Counted from the stretch's first letter, positions 34,258 to 46,189 are shown. The stretch is DNA of 64,000 bases from Holothuria scabra (GCA_037179385.1 CM074180.1:24967455-25031454); one strand, 5' to 3'. A program made the numbers and translations. Notes: generated by a model from the letters alone, not told the origin.

Positions 34258-35605
34258 CACTGTTAAAAAATTTCTCTGTAAATTTACATAATTTTTATGG
34301 CAAATTTTTTTTTCCAACCAAATAATGTTTTTTTTACAGCCAGACTGTAATCATGAAAAAACATTAAGGGTTTGTTTTTTCTTTACAGTTTTTGCATGTA
34401 AATTAGTTTACAAAAGTCTACTGTAAATCGAATTACAGAATTGCTCTGTTTTGTTTACCTTAATTTTATGTGAATTTACAGCCTACTGTATTCATTCCCG
34501 ACGTTTTAATATTTATTATAATATCGCTTTTTTACCTTTCATATGTTATTACGTAACATACACTTCACTATTACGTAGATCAGGTATTTGCTGACCAACG
34601 TAATGTGTCGTTACGAAGTTGTTTTCAATCAAAACATATTGAGGATGCTTTGTTGTCATATTGTTGTCAAGTAGACTGTTTTCTCTAGGGACTTTGTAAT
34701 TGGAAAGTCACATTTTTTGTACAATATAATAATTGTTTTTAAAATAAATATGACAAAGAATGCAAATACATTGGTTGCAAACATTTCCAGACAAGGTAAA
34801 CAATAAGTTTATCACTTCCTGATTAAAAAACGCCGAAGAAGATATTATTCAAAGCAACAGCAATCCTTTTGTTAGGAAAATGCCTACAAAATAAGCTCCA
34901 CCCATTTATGCAAAATGAGATTAACGTCATAAAGTGGTAAATTTACAGACTCTTTCAAGTAAATTTGTGAAACGTTTTTAATTTGCTCCGATCAAGTGCA
35001 TGAGCGCCTGTGGCGATGAGCTGACATCAGTATACCAATTGTCAGTGCTCTTAAATTAGGGCCTTACAATTTCTTTTTACTTAAAAATGTGTGACAAAAC
35101 ACCAGTTGTATGATATTTATAACTAAGAACGTAATAACTAAGTATGCTTTTATAATAAATGTAAGTTAATTTTCAAATAGGGCCATAAATTTGCCAAATA
35201 TGTTTTTTTTTAAACTGAAACTTCGCAGAACGATGCATGTTATATATTGAAAATTTTCTGGCTATTTCTTATTTGTTTGTTTGGGCTTATTTTTGTTCCT
35301 TTTTCAGCTTAAAAACAAAATGAATGTTCGTTAAATGACAGTATATTTATGTGAAATCAGAAAAATACAAAATACTGTTAAAATTTCTGTAAATTTACAG
35401 AAACAGTTTTACAAAGCAGTAAAATTTGGTTAAAAAAGCAGACAGAAATGGTTTTTCAAATAAACAGAAAATACATGTTGAACAACCTTTTTTATTGTAG
35501 AAATACAAAGTGTCTGTAAAGATACAGAAAATCTCTATTTAAAGTAAAATACAAAAAGGTTAAGTTAAAAAAAAGTCTGTAAATTTACAGAAATTTTTAA
35601 CAGTG
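34258..35605. mobile_element. non-autonomous DNA element, 1.35 kb (copy 1)
   Basis: The ends cactgttaaaaa and ttttaacagtg are inverted, with TA on both sides (34256-34257 and 35606-35607). Subterminal units tgtaaatttacag and ctgtaaa repeat at both ends. There is no transposase. The copy at 51004-52383 is in the opposite orientation. TA targets occur in Tc1/mariner and ISL2EU-type elements; I cannot choose. Confidence 0.85.
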
Positions 35606-35964
35606 TACAACACCTTCGTGTTGGTGTGTCGTTAAATCTCGTCTAACTTAATAACGTCCATTATTATATTTTCTAATTAAAAATATGCTATGGTACATAG
35701 TTGTAATGTTTTGTCTTTCCTGTTAAAAAAGTGGCTTCTATAATCACATCAGCTGATTCGGTGTTTAAAAACAAATGTCGTAACGGCTGGGGGTCACAAG
35801 TGTTGGTTATGTGTTCTTACACTGCCGTCACAATGAAAGGTAAATTCCAAGGCTACTTCCTGCGTGGAATCGCGCAGGCGTTTGCATGAGCTATTGTGCA
35901 TACTCTCTGCCAACCAATGTTCACCAGTGAACTAAGCGCATGGCCGAACGGGATGGGGTGGGGA

Positions 35965-36065
35965 GCTGCAGTACTTCAATTGGCTAAAACCTTGCTGAAT
36001 CGGGCTTACTTCTGTGCCTCAGTGGAGCAGAGATTTTGCCCTGGATGGAAGCTGAAGTCGGAGCC
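35965..36065. repeat. repeat fragment related to 20086-20180
   Basis: The core cttctgtgcctcagtgg, with preceding attggctaaaaccttgct and following ctggatggaagctgaagtc, matches the 20.1-kb block at many positions in the same orientation. Confidence 0.45.
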
Positions 36066-36099
36066 ACATGTGAGAAAGTACCGAAAACGTTAGCGTGAA

Positions 36100-37340
36100 C
36101 CCAATAATCTGTAAATAGTTCTTCACAATTCCGACGTTTAATTTTAATGATTTTGTACATCAGTATCATCATAGGGACTTCCAAATTCAAATCTTTGACT
36201 TGCAATATTTTATTTTTACTTTGATGTTGACATTCTGATGTTATGCTTCAAACATTTTACCAGTTATCACGGCATTGCTATCGCTACAAATTGAGTAAAA
36301 AGTCCATCCTGAAAGTTAAAAATCAAAATATTTGCTTTTTGTTTCTGAATACTTTAAAAAAGAAAAGAATGAGATTGAAAGTCGCAGTTTTGTGTTGCTG
36401 GTTTAAGTTTTAACCTTTTAAGTTTAATAATAAAGTCATAATAACTATGCATTTCAATTTATAGCAAAATGGATAAAATACTTTCACAAAAGTAAATTTC
36501 AACTCACAAGTTTTCGAACCCTTGAAAAAAAAAGGGGACAAAAATTTTCCAGGAGGAAATTTTTTATCTGGTCTGGACAGGGAGATGTTTAACATAAATA
36601 TTTACAAGCCAATCGTCATAAATATTTCAATCAATACACCCTCTCACACTAGTAATATGATTGCACAGTTTTTTCAGCCTTCGATAAAGAATTGAAAAAC
36701 TAGAAAAGAGACAGGTCTACCAGAAACAGTTGACAGTTACGATTCAGGGAAATAAGAATTCCATAGGAAGTAAGATTGACTGGAATTTGGACAAAACAGA
36801 AATCTGTTTTGAGAAGGAAATGGTAATAAGTACAAGTAGAAATCTATTCAACAGCACCTGTTCCTGAAAATAAAATGTAGATCTGTCCACATCTGTAATA
36901 AGTGACCCTTCACTCATGGACCTCAATCCTTGGGAAAGAGGGCCCCCTTTTTGCAAATACACTCATTGACTTTAGCTTTTACACGGTAAATTTTTGCAAT
37001 AAATGGGGAACGCCCCCTACATTTGAGTAAAGATTGTGGCTACTGCCTTCGCTTAAGTGAGACCTGGGCAGAATTCGTTACTCAGTTAAAAGACACCAGC
37101 CCACATGCGTTGTATCAGTTGTAATTGCCTGGTTATGTAGTATATAGTAAAATGATACGGTTTGGTTTCAAAAACAGAAGGCCTACAAATAGGTTCAAGT
37201 CCTTCCTTTTTATTCTCCTCCTAAGGAAGGCGGTAATTACCGTGAACATGTTATGCAACCCCTAACCCACAGGATACCTAGACAGAAAGCAAAAATGGTG
37301 GAAATTGAATTAACCTCTAACCTTCTATTTCTGTATGCAC
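36100..37340. other. unassigned stretch
   Basis: AT-rich with no supported feature. The frame at 36744-36962 (minus) has no clear splice context. Confidence 0.35.
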
Positions 37341-37342
37341 TA

Positions 37343-38015
37343 CACTCTTAAAACGTTGGGTAAAATATCCGTTGGTTAAAGAAGTTTATGAAATGTGTTG
37401 GTAAAACGTTGCCCAACTTTGGGGCTAATTGGTGCACTGTTTAAACGCTGGGCAAAGTTTTTGTTGAGTAAAAGTAGTTGCCAAAGTGTTGGTCAGTCTT
37501 TGCTCACAAAATGGTTAAATTCCCCCTTCCATGCACGTGTATACTGTAATACCCAACTAACTGGTCAAAATGACGATAAGAATTTATTCTACAGTTGAGC
37601 ATATTTTCCCTTTACCCACTTGTTGGGTAATTTTTTGCCAATTTGTTGGGTATGTTATTGGTTGCAGTGTTTTCACCAAACAACAGTACACTTGACCCCA
37701 TTTGTTTCACAATTCTTCTCATAATCAGACATGGTACCATAACCTACAACCTAACATGTAAAGAAAGCACCAACAGTTAAGGAAAAGATGATTAACATAT
37801 AACCAACATTTGGTTAATGCATTTGCCCAACAGCTTAATAAAAGAAGTGCCCAACAAGTGGGTATGTTTTTAAATGCTAACTTACCAAACAGTTGGGTAA
37901 TCTCCTGCCCAACAGTTGGGTTCAAACTGTACCAAATTTGGTTGTTTAAAATTTTGCCCAACTGTTTAGGTTGTTGAATAGATGCCCAGTGTTGGTCAAA
38001 AAGTTTTTAAGAGTG
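37343..38015. mobile_element. non-autonomous DNA element, CCCAAC-rich, 673 bp
   Basis: The ends cactcttaaaacgttgg and agtttttaagagtg are inverted, with TA at both edges (37341-37342 and 38016-38017). The interior repeats gttgggtaa/ttgcccaac in both orientations, dense near the ends. There is no coding capacity. Same general design as 43123-43993. Confidence 0.82.
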
Positions 38016-38017
38016 TA

Positions 38018-40780
38018 CCTGTCCATCAATGGCAAAAGTAAGTCCGACTCTTGACGAAGAACAAAATGTACTGTTGATTCGCACCTGCCTCACAAGGGAT
38101 GTCATATCTATGAATTCTTACATCTCGTTTTAAATTGGAAAGATGAAGACCCATCAAAATGTCTAGCAAATTACATTACGAGCAAGTGGCTAGGCCTTGC
38201 ATGTGTTTACACAGTAGGCTACACAAACATCAAAAAAGGATAGCTCTAGATATGATAAACCATATCTACCGTGCTTCGACTATAGAAAGTAATCCTTCAT
38301 TACGGGATTAGCGGGGGCAAAGGTCAAACTCACTTCTGTCACATTTGTAACAACACTCTACAGCTGAAGTGTTGTATGTGCAGCAGCGTGGCCAGAGGTA
38401 TTCTCAGGAGGGAGCATGCAGTACGGTAAAGTGATCGCCGGGATGGGAAAAATATTAGGAGAGAAGTGTGTCCCCTCCCCCTTTGAAAATTTCAAACAAT
38501 TTGGTGTCCTTTATATGGTGTCCGTTGATCTGGTGCTACATATGCTGCCTTTTGAAGTATAATGCCTCTTAAGATATTTTACTGATCTAAGAACCACATC
38601 AGTTAAGAGAGCACGGTCATCGGCCTTCCTAATTCCTTCCTTCTGAAATGTTAAATGGGTGGTTTTTACTTTGCCAGCATATATTCATAAAACTGATTCT
38701 TTCTGTTAGAATTGTAATACTAGAGAGCTACTTTAAATGTGAATGATGGCTTAAACCTGTATATAACCAAAAGGGCTTCAAAATTCAGTTAGGAATTTCT
38801 CCATAAATAGCATTATTTTTAAGAGCAGGCATGCCAGAAACACAGTATGACACCCTTCATGTTATTTATTACCATTATTTACCATCAAACTATAGACATC
38901 GTCGTAACCAGAGTGGCATGCTCCATTGATTCATCTAATTCTAGTTTTTAATTTGGGAGAAAAAATTATTTTACTCACATTGCCAGTAATCCATGTTTAT
39001 CTCTCATCTGCAGTTAAAGCAGCTTATGCTGTTTGATGAAAAAAAAAATAACCTGCATCGTTAATCTTCAATCTTGCTCTTCCATTTGATACCAACCCGA
39101 TAGAAATCCTTCACGCCAGGTTTTTTTCCGGTGAAATTTCACTAATTAGAGCGCTAATTACAATAGAAAAAAACTTCATCTACTTTTTTTCGGCTAAACT
39201 CTTATGCAAAGACAACGGGCTCTTATCTCAATTTGACCAATCACAATGCAAGAAATGAATGACGTAAAATTATGCCTACCCTTTGACACAACGATGTACG
39301 TATTGCCAATATATCACACATGTTGTGTACATGTATTACAGGAGTCCTTTCACAGCCGTTCGGGCCCAACCACAGAATGACAGTTAGTTTCACACGTATG
39401 TAGCCCAAAGATTGTTTTTGAATGCCAAGCCACAGCATCAAATCAAAGAGAAAATGAACATTATCTTGAAACTTGGGACGGATTCAAATAGCACAATCAG
39501 CGACAAAATTAAAAACCGAACGATGGAGCCGAAACAAGTGAACAGGAATTTGTCACTGAATCTGGGTTCACAAATGAAACGAACGAATTGCGCAGCGGGT
39601 TCGATGCGATGTGCAAATTGGACACGTAAAGGCCGTTTGAATAAAGTATGTATCAATTGAACGAAATTTCACTGTCTGTTTTGTTTACGTTTTGCTTGAC
39701 TCCTTCTCAAAATGACCTTCTGAATATGCATCAAATTCATTGGGCGGAGCTAGAGCAAGATAATAAGGCAGAATAGCGTTTGGAAACCGTTGAAATCTTT
39801 TCGAATTTTTTCGAATTTTTGCTCATTTTCGGAGAAAAGACTAAAGTACGTTAGTTTTTAAAGCTTTTTACATTTGTATGGAGTACAGCCCATACATTTG
39901 ATGAACACTGGAAACGCAAAAATAACAGCATAAGCTGCTTTAACCTTTCCGTGTGATAGCAACGAAGGCACTGTGAACAGCAGTTTCTTCCGCCGATCTT
40001 TTGCAACTACCATAATTTTGGCCCTCTCCGCGCATGTTGGCATTTTCAGTCTGTTCGATGTATTTGTTATAGTGTCATGTGCAGAGGCTAATGGGTGAAA
40101 TCATGGAGGAGCACAGCATTCAAAAGTGCAAAGTAGTTTTTCTGCCTTCAAATTTATATTTTAGTAATGCTTCATGATATCTGAAAGCTTTATCGAATGA
40201 CCAAGGAGCAGATTAGCAAACGCACTTTTACGGAACTGAAGATGTCTAGGTGCAGTCTGCATGCAACTTTTGTGATCACGATAGGTGATTTTTAATAAAC
40301 GCCTGTCGCACATTCGTCACAATTCGCACTTTTTAACTTATGAAAATTATATAATAGGGAAATAAAATTCCATAAAAGTCTTCTGTCAGGACACTTATGC
40401 GAAAACTAGAGGTACACCTTCCTCCTTTATCTACAGAGGGTCACGGGGTGGATATATTTTAACCGTTTTCTATCAATTTTTCTCTCAAATTACCAAACAT
40501 TCTCGTGCGTTTGGTACCTACCTTAAATGGCAAGAGCAGTCGCCCCAGTCTTTTCTTGAAACAACTTATAAATATCACAATTTTCTCCCTATTTTGATTC
40601 ACTGTATCTTTATAATATTTTAAGTTCATTATTGCATTTACAATGTAAACCACGCAGTTACTATAATTTTCACATTTGAGGAAGTGAATTATTGCCACAT
40701 GACTCTAATGTCTTAATGAGACAGGACAGTCTACTACACAGTTCAAGTTGAGATGGCAGGATTTCCACTTTAGTCTTCTG
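38018..40780. other. mostly unassigned, with one exon-like block
   Basis: A block at 38490-38610 resembles 9890-10030. Apart from the candidate first exon at 39454-39645 I see no supported feature. Confidence 0.35.
39454..39645 (+). CDS. candidate first exon, unknown protein
   Basis: ATG at 39454 (aaaATGA) or the in-frame ATG at 39523 (acgATGG) opens a basic, Asn/Ser-rich frame that reaches an AAA/GTATGT donor at 39645 in phase 0. The composition looks protein-like (NRNLSLNLGSQ), but the opposite strand is open too and no domain is visible. Confidence 0.25.
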
Positions 40781-41057
40781 TAGTGGCGGCGCAAGGGCGT
40801 TAAAATAGGGGGAGGGCAAAGTAAGGGTAATATAGCAGGGAAAAACTTTCCGGCGAGAAACCGAGCCCAAATTGCATTTTCCTTGTGGTGGGGGTTCAAG
40901 GATCAAAGCCTCCAGAAGATATGAGGTTTTATCATATCTTTGTATGTAAAATTTAGTATACTCTTCACCGACCTAACGTGGTTGAGGGAGCAAGCTGGGG
41001 GCAAGGGCAAAATCTCGAGAGAATTCTCCCTCTTGCCCCACCGTAGCGCCGCCATTG
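40781..41057. mobile_element. hAT MITE, 277 bp
   Basis: The ends tagtggcggcgc and gcgccgccattg are inverted. The flanking 8-mers gtcttctg (40773-40780) and gtcttcag (41058-41065) match at seven of eight positions. The body resembles 59332-59590, which has lost its right end. Confidence 0.8.
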
Positions 41058-41599
41058 GTCTTCAGATCTACAACATTATTCTTTAATGCATCGCATTTAG
41101 AATGTTCAACGGTATAGTGGGCTCCACAACGGTTTTAAGGCAAAATTTTGACCCAGTTCGCAGCCTGGCAGTTGCCACGGTTTACTTCATATCTCAGTGA
41201 CACCGGTAGGGGTAACTTGAGGTATACTATATTTGATGAGGAATTGAAACTGCCTCAATGTAGACTCTCAATGCAAGTTTTGTTAAAGAAATGATATGAA
41301 ATGCAAAATTTCAACGCGCTCCTTGCGCATTTGTCATGGTTTCTGCACGCTCTATTGTTCAAAACTGAAGTAACGCAGTTCAAATTTTTTGCGCTTTGGC
41401 ACCATTCCGCATGTAGGACACCTAAACTTAACAAAAATCTCACAAAGGGGAAAGAGCTTTGGCAGATACGATATCTGCCTCCACATTCCCTCACTCACAT
41501 TACAAAAACGGCAAGGTTTGCGTTTCAGTACAGCGTTCTTTTAATTCACACGCCTTTATAACGTTATACACCCTGCCAAGCTGTGCCCCCTCCCTTGTA

Positions 41600-41992
41600 A
41601 GAAATTTTCATAGGGTTCTTCCTTACATCATAACACATCAACGTGTCAAGTTTGAAATTAATCCAAGTTCCCTATCTTGAGATATCGTGTAAACAAGGAT
41701 TTTGGTGTTTCACCCCATGTGACTCCAAATGACCTCTGACCTCCACCAAAATAGATAGGGTTCTTTCTTACATCATAAAGCATCAACATATCAAGTTTGA
41801 AATTAATCCAAGTTTCCTATTTTGAGATATCGTGTAAACAGGGATTTCGGGGTTTGACCCCTGTGACCCCAGATGACGTGTGACCTCCACCAAAATCAAT
41901 AGGGTTCTTCCTCTCAGTATGGGCATCTGTGTACTAAGTTTGAGAATTGTCAGATGTTCCCTTCTCAAGATATCGTGTAAACAAGCAAAGTG
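41600..41992. repeat. tandem repeat, about 145-bp unit, 2.7 copies
   Basis: The phrase atagggttcttc recurs at about 41610, 41757 and 41901; each is followed by caagtttgaa-like and agatatcgtgtaaaca blocks. Two later junctions carry tgacctccaccaaaat. Units differ by scattered changes. The array leads directly into the CA-rich tract. Confidence 0.8.
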
Positions 41993-41994
41993 TT

Positions 41995-42066
41995 ACAAAC
42001 ACACACACATACACACGCACACACATACACATACACATGCGCACACTCACACACATACACACGCAC
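41995..42066. repeat. CA-rich microsatellite
   Basis: An imperfect (CA)n run with periodic CATA and CGCA interruptions ends the tandem array. Arrays of this kind in marine invertebrates often end in CA runs and may be tails of mobile units. Confidence 0.9.
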
Positions 42067-43120
42067 GCCATCATGAATGTATAGGTTTCTCTTTTCATCG
42101 AAACCAAAATTGGAACCTTTAAAAATCGAATATGTACATATTACCTGAGTACAAGTTCAAGACTTGAAGTGATTCTTATCCCGTTCGGCGAGTTGCCTTT
42201 TTCTTTCCATTTTTTGTATCTGAATTACTTGATTCATCTTGTCTTTACTCGTCTCCGTAACTAAGTTTTTTCTTAATTAGTTAGCCTCGTTAATCATTTC
42301 CTGCTATAAATTTATAAATAAAGTCGATAGGCGTTATTGCATACAGCCTACATTCTCAGTTCGTACAACCCTCACACGTTTCGCATAGCCTTTTTCGTTT
42401 TCAATTGTTACCGGTGGATGAATATCTTCCCATCTGGGCATGAAAACTTTTCCATATTTCAAGTCATTAGCTTTTTATACGAGAGTTTTCAATAAATCAG
42501 AATCTCCAGCTACATATAAAGTAAGATTAGCGGGCTATATATAGAGGAGTTTCTTATTTTATTGAGGCCGAATTCTAGTACCTTCGCTAAGCATCAACTT
42601 GTTTCAGGTGGAAAGGGAGTCTATAATAAATTTTGGGACGACGTTTGCAAAATGTTACCAAAAAGGATATTTTGTAAATTAGATTAAAGAAAACTAGAGG
42701 AAGTATTATTGATGCCAATAACGATGGGGTCGATTGAAACAATTTTAAAGATATGAGCCTAGACACTGGTGGTCGTATATCAGGTTAGGGAAAACATTAA
42801 GTTCCTCTGAAAACTCTTCAAAGCCATGGCATAATAAATTGAAATTTATATGAAAAGTCAACTTGCCAGCTTCCGAGTGTGTGAGCAACCTTGTACTTAG
42901 TGAACACTCTGACCCCGACAGGTCCCTTTACTTTTTAAGTTTAGTATGTAGGCCAATAGAAGATTCTTTGTGGTTTAGCAAAAAAGGGACGTATTGATTT
43001 GAAACAAGAGTCGTGAAATAGAGACTTCTATGTCCATTTTGGCGAAGTGTACATCATTAGTTCAAACCAGGAAAGGTCTGTATAGTATGTGATACCCCTA
43101 GTTAAAATTAACCATAGAAC
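42067..43120. other. mostly unassigned; decayed relative of the 44.1-kb exon
   Basis: About 42790-42900 (minus) resembles the 44059-44277 block around ggaagctggcaagtt and atgccatggc, but its frames are interrupted. The rest has no supported feature. Confidence 0.35.
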
Positions 43121-43122
43121 TA

Positions 43123-43993
43123 CACTCTAAAAACAGTTGAGTAAAACTTTGCCCAACCTGGGCACTTTTTTAACCAAGTGCTGGGCACACATGCCTCCTA
43201 CCCCCAGCTGGGTAAAAGATTACCCAACCTAGTTGGTTAAAATATTTTCCCAGCAGTTGGTCAAACTTTTTACCCAACAAAACATTACCCAACCTGGCTG
43301 GTTAAATGTTTTGCCCAGAAGCTGGTCAAACTTTTTACCCAACAAAATAGTACCCAACTTAGCTGGTTAAATGTTTTGCCCAGAAGTTGGTCAAACTTTT
43401 TACCCAACTATTTGGCCCATGTTTTTAGAGTGTATATGATTTTGGCAAGAAGGAGATTTAACAATACCCTAAAACTTACACCGTTTGCCCTCCAAGAGTG
43501 GTTGGGGGCACCAGCGACGATACTTTTGGTTAATAAACAGTGAAGTGTGTAGTTTGAAATAACAAACTCAATCGTGCACTTTGTATTTCTCCTCCCATTG
43601 ATTACGTGGTAGTGAAAACTTTTTTTCTGTACGACCACTGCTCTTAAAGTAATTTCGTCCAGATTTTTACTGCTATTCTACCGCTGGCTTTTAATTTACC
43701 AGATCCACCTTATTCAACCATGAGATCTTAAAATAACCACTTTTTTACAAAAACTATATGTAAAATTTAACTGATCTGTTACTAATTATCTGATTGGTCA
43801 ATTACATTTTACCCAACTGTTGGGTATTTTAAAACTTATACCCAACACCTTTTACCAATACCTGGATTTTACTCAACCTTAATTTGCCCAACAATATGGG
43901 TAAAGTTGTTTACCCATTTGTTGGGTAATAATTTGCCCAAGTTGGGCATTTTGAATTTTGCCCAACGCTTTTTACCCAACTGTTTTTAGAGTG
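43123..43993. mobile_element. CCCAAC-rich DNA element with an extra internal end
   Basis: The outer ends cactctaaaaacagttg and caactgtttttagagtg are inverted and flanked by TA (43121-43122 and 43994-43995). A third end of the same type (atgtttttagagtg then TA) sits inside at 43419-43434. So the locus is either one 871-bp element with an internal terminus or a composite of two. The sequence between 43435 and 43800 is not CCCAAC-rich. Confidence 0.75.
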
Positions 43994-44058
43994 TACAGAT
44001 CCATATCACAGAACATCAAATGTTCCCCGCTGGAGTGACCTGATAAGTGCGTTTCGTT

Positions 44059-44277
44059 CTAATTTGCACGAAGAAAAGCATACATGCTGATTTGCGTACA
44101 GGTCGGATACGTGCATAAGTCTACCACTTCATCTTCTAACCGAAGATAGAAGTGGGTGTACCCTACGAAAATTTTAAGTCCTTCTAGCTCAAAACCTAAA
44201 CGGCCATGGTATGGGAATTTTATAGTGCCATGATAAGCAAACTTGCCAGCTTTCAAGTACTGGGTGTCTCGAAAAAG
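44059..44277 (-). CDS. candidate terminal exon, unknown protein
   Basis: After possible acceptors (ttcacag at 44278, acccag at about 44262) the minus-strand frame is open to TAG at 44059. It contains GRLGFELEGLKIFVGY and YLRLEDEVVDLC, which look protein-like. An interrupted relative lies at 42.8 kb across the transposon. All candidate acceptors are phase 0. No family is recognised. Confidence 0.3.
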   Translation of the reverse strand, partial: LFRDTQYLKAGKFAYHGTIKFPYHGRLGFELEGLKIFVGYTHFYLRLEDEVVDLCTYPTCTQISMYAFLRAN

Positions 44278-44339
44278 CTGTGAACTTTGGCAAGGCTGAA
44301 GGGGCTTCGAAAAGGATCTAACTTAGTGTGTTAGTCAGT

Positions 44340-44760
44340 GGGGAAATTATTGGGGGTGTGACACCCTATAAGCAGTCGTCACTTTGTAATCCTGTACGAA
44401 AGACTATCTAGCAAAATACCATCATTACTGAGTTGACGCCGAGCGTGCAGAAAAATTCTGAAAAGCGCAAACTTGCATTAGCTCACCGAATATATTGCGA
44501 ATATTAAAAATGATATTCGAATCTTTTTTGAATACGTGCACCTGAACATTTTACCTTTTTATTTGCGGACATTTTCTATGTATTCGGACACTTCTAAAAC
44601 TTTTCTGTGTGATTAAAAACATGCCCTACCAGACTTTTTAAGGCTCAAATTGCTGCCAGAATTTTCCAGACCTCTTCCGGAATTTTTGATTTTGAAAAAA
44701 AAAAAATGGGTGAGGGAGTTAGCCCCCTGTCCTTCGCCTCGTAGACCTATGCTCCTGGCA
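44340..44760. mobile_element. decayed hAT-like remnant
   Basis: It holds a gaaagactatct block, a degraded hairpin block (ccatcattactgagttgacg) and a G/A-rich end near 44700, in the order seen in the 13.4- and 53.6-kb elements. The termini are not identifiable. Confidence 0.35.
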
Positions 44761-45120
44761 AACATGTCGATATGGAGGAACCTCTACCTCTTTCTGTGCC
44801 TTTGCACCTAATTTTTATAATCAATTTTGTCTCAAATAAATTATCCTAAACTTTAAGTAAAACATTTTCTTTACACTGACGTTTGCAGACATTTGTATAT
44901 TGCTAATACCGTACCGTCCCAGTTTGATTGAGTGTCAATTAAATTATCATGATGTGGTATTGTTGACTTAAAGATATTTTTTTTATATGACCGCTGAAAA
45001 ATATTTCGCATTTCATGAAATATCGTCTGAATAAGATAAAAATTAAAACGCACAGTGTAGATTTCCGACCCACATCTAAACCCCCCGTCGAGAATAATGG
45101 AATGACTTACGTTCTAGCAA

Positions 45121-45367
45121 TCAACTTAGTGTGAAGCCAATTATGAGTTTCGTCAAGACACTAGCACTTCCGCTTGTAATAATTAGACCTTGTCGGATCA
45201 AGCTACCACTTCTATATGGTTTGGAATGCCGATCTGGTAAAGCACGGCTAATAATCAACACTTCACAATAAAGGCAAGACCAACTTTCATATCCATTGTG
45301 ACCTGCTTTTACTAAAGTCTTTACTTCAAAGCACTCCGTGCTATCGTCGTCCCAAGAAGCCACATGT
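45121..45367 (-). CDS. candidate terminal or internal exon, Cys-containing
   Basis: A very good acceptor (cttcatcttcactttgtgcag) leads into a frame with ASWDDDSTECFEV and ESWSCLYCEVLI that stays open to TGA at 45121. A weak GTAGCT donor at about 45190 would end it in phase 1. If it is the last exon, the C-terminus is hydrophobic. It may be upstream of the 44.1-kb block, but phases do not join. Confidence 0.35.
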
Positions 45368-45783
45368 CTGCACAAAGTGAAGATGAAGAAGCATTGGTCG
45401 GTAGAGTCATAATACAGTAAGGTTAAATTTTTTTAATTATTCTGTTTCTTGGTTGTTTAATTTTTTGTTTTTTCCCCATATTCCTTTAGGCGTCAATCAG
45501 AGATTTTTTAATATTTTTTCACAACTTTAATTCTGCATCACATTGTAAATCGGTTTAAAACTACCGTCGTGAGTTGGTTGCAGGACATTTATGGAGGCTG
45601 TCCACTGTCTAGTCCTGCACCTGTGTGGATTTTTAACCTGACAAATATGCAAAAAGTTTAACTAAATGGTAATTAACACAAAACTAATGCTTCGTCGCAC
45701 ATGAAAGTCTTCGTGTATTATGTTTCTATGTTCTGGTTGGTTACTTAGATGGAATTTTAATGCTCAATTTTATAATCGATTGG

Positions 45784-45975
45784 GTAAGTCTGGCCCACCA
45801 CGGTCCTTTTTCCAGTTGTGGCTCACTAGCTTGTTTCCCCTAATCATTACTTATGCTGAGGACCAAGCACAATGACAGCAGGTCAGATGCTAAAGTCTTG
45901 GGTATGACCCGGCTAGAACTCGTATTCTCGACGTCTAAGACCTAAAAGTCGGATGCCGCTGACCACTTGACCATG
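45784..45975 (-). mobile_element. tRNA-derived SINE (family B), decayed copy
   Basis: The body words gttgtggctcactagcttgt and gtatgacccggc match the other copies. The B box is degraded (ctagaactcgtattc) and no anticodon arm folds. Confidence 0.65.
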
Positions 45976-46002
45976 TATTTAACAATCACTTCTCAGGGAC
46001 TG

Positions 46003-46187
46003 CAGAGACGGGGGCTAGGGGGGCTTTAGTCCCCGCACTCTTTGCTGTGGGCATTTTGGCGCCTTAAATGCAGTTTAACCCCTTGAACTGCATTTTGGAC
46101 CGTCTTAAACTGCATTTATTTTATTGGACATATTGGGCCCCTTCGATGATTAGCCCCCGCACTTCAAAATTGGCTCCACGGCCTCTG
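46003..46187. mobile_element. possible hAT-like MITE
   Basis: The ends cagagacgggggctag and ccacggcctctg are roughly inverted, with G and C runs inside. An inner gcagttt...aaactgc palindrome is present. The flanking 8-mers do not match, so this is tentative. Confidence 0.35.
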
Positions 46188-46189
46188 CT

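Larger units (their letters stand above)
33598..35640 (+). mobile_element. SINE (family A), split by later insertions
   Basis: The outer parts are 33598-33728 (with gcctgtcataagaggtgact), 34242-34257 and 35606-35640 (accttcgtgttggtgtgtcg, then ttaaat). Similar pieces occur in other invertebrate SINEs, as far as I recall. A second SINE (33729-34222) and a 1.35-kb DNA element (34258-35605) interrupt it, each with its own target duplication. Confidence 0.6.

Noticed and set aside
41600..42066. CRISPR-like array
   Set aside because: Units are contiguous with no unique spacers, and the genome context is animal.
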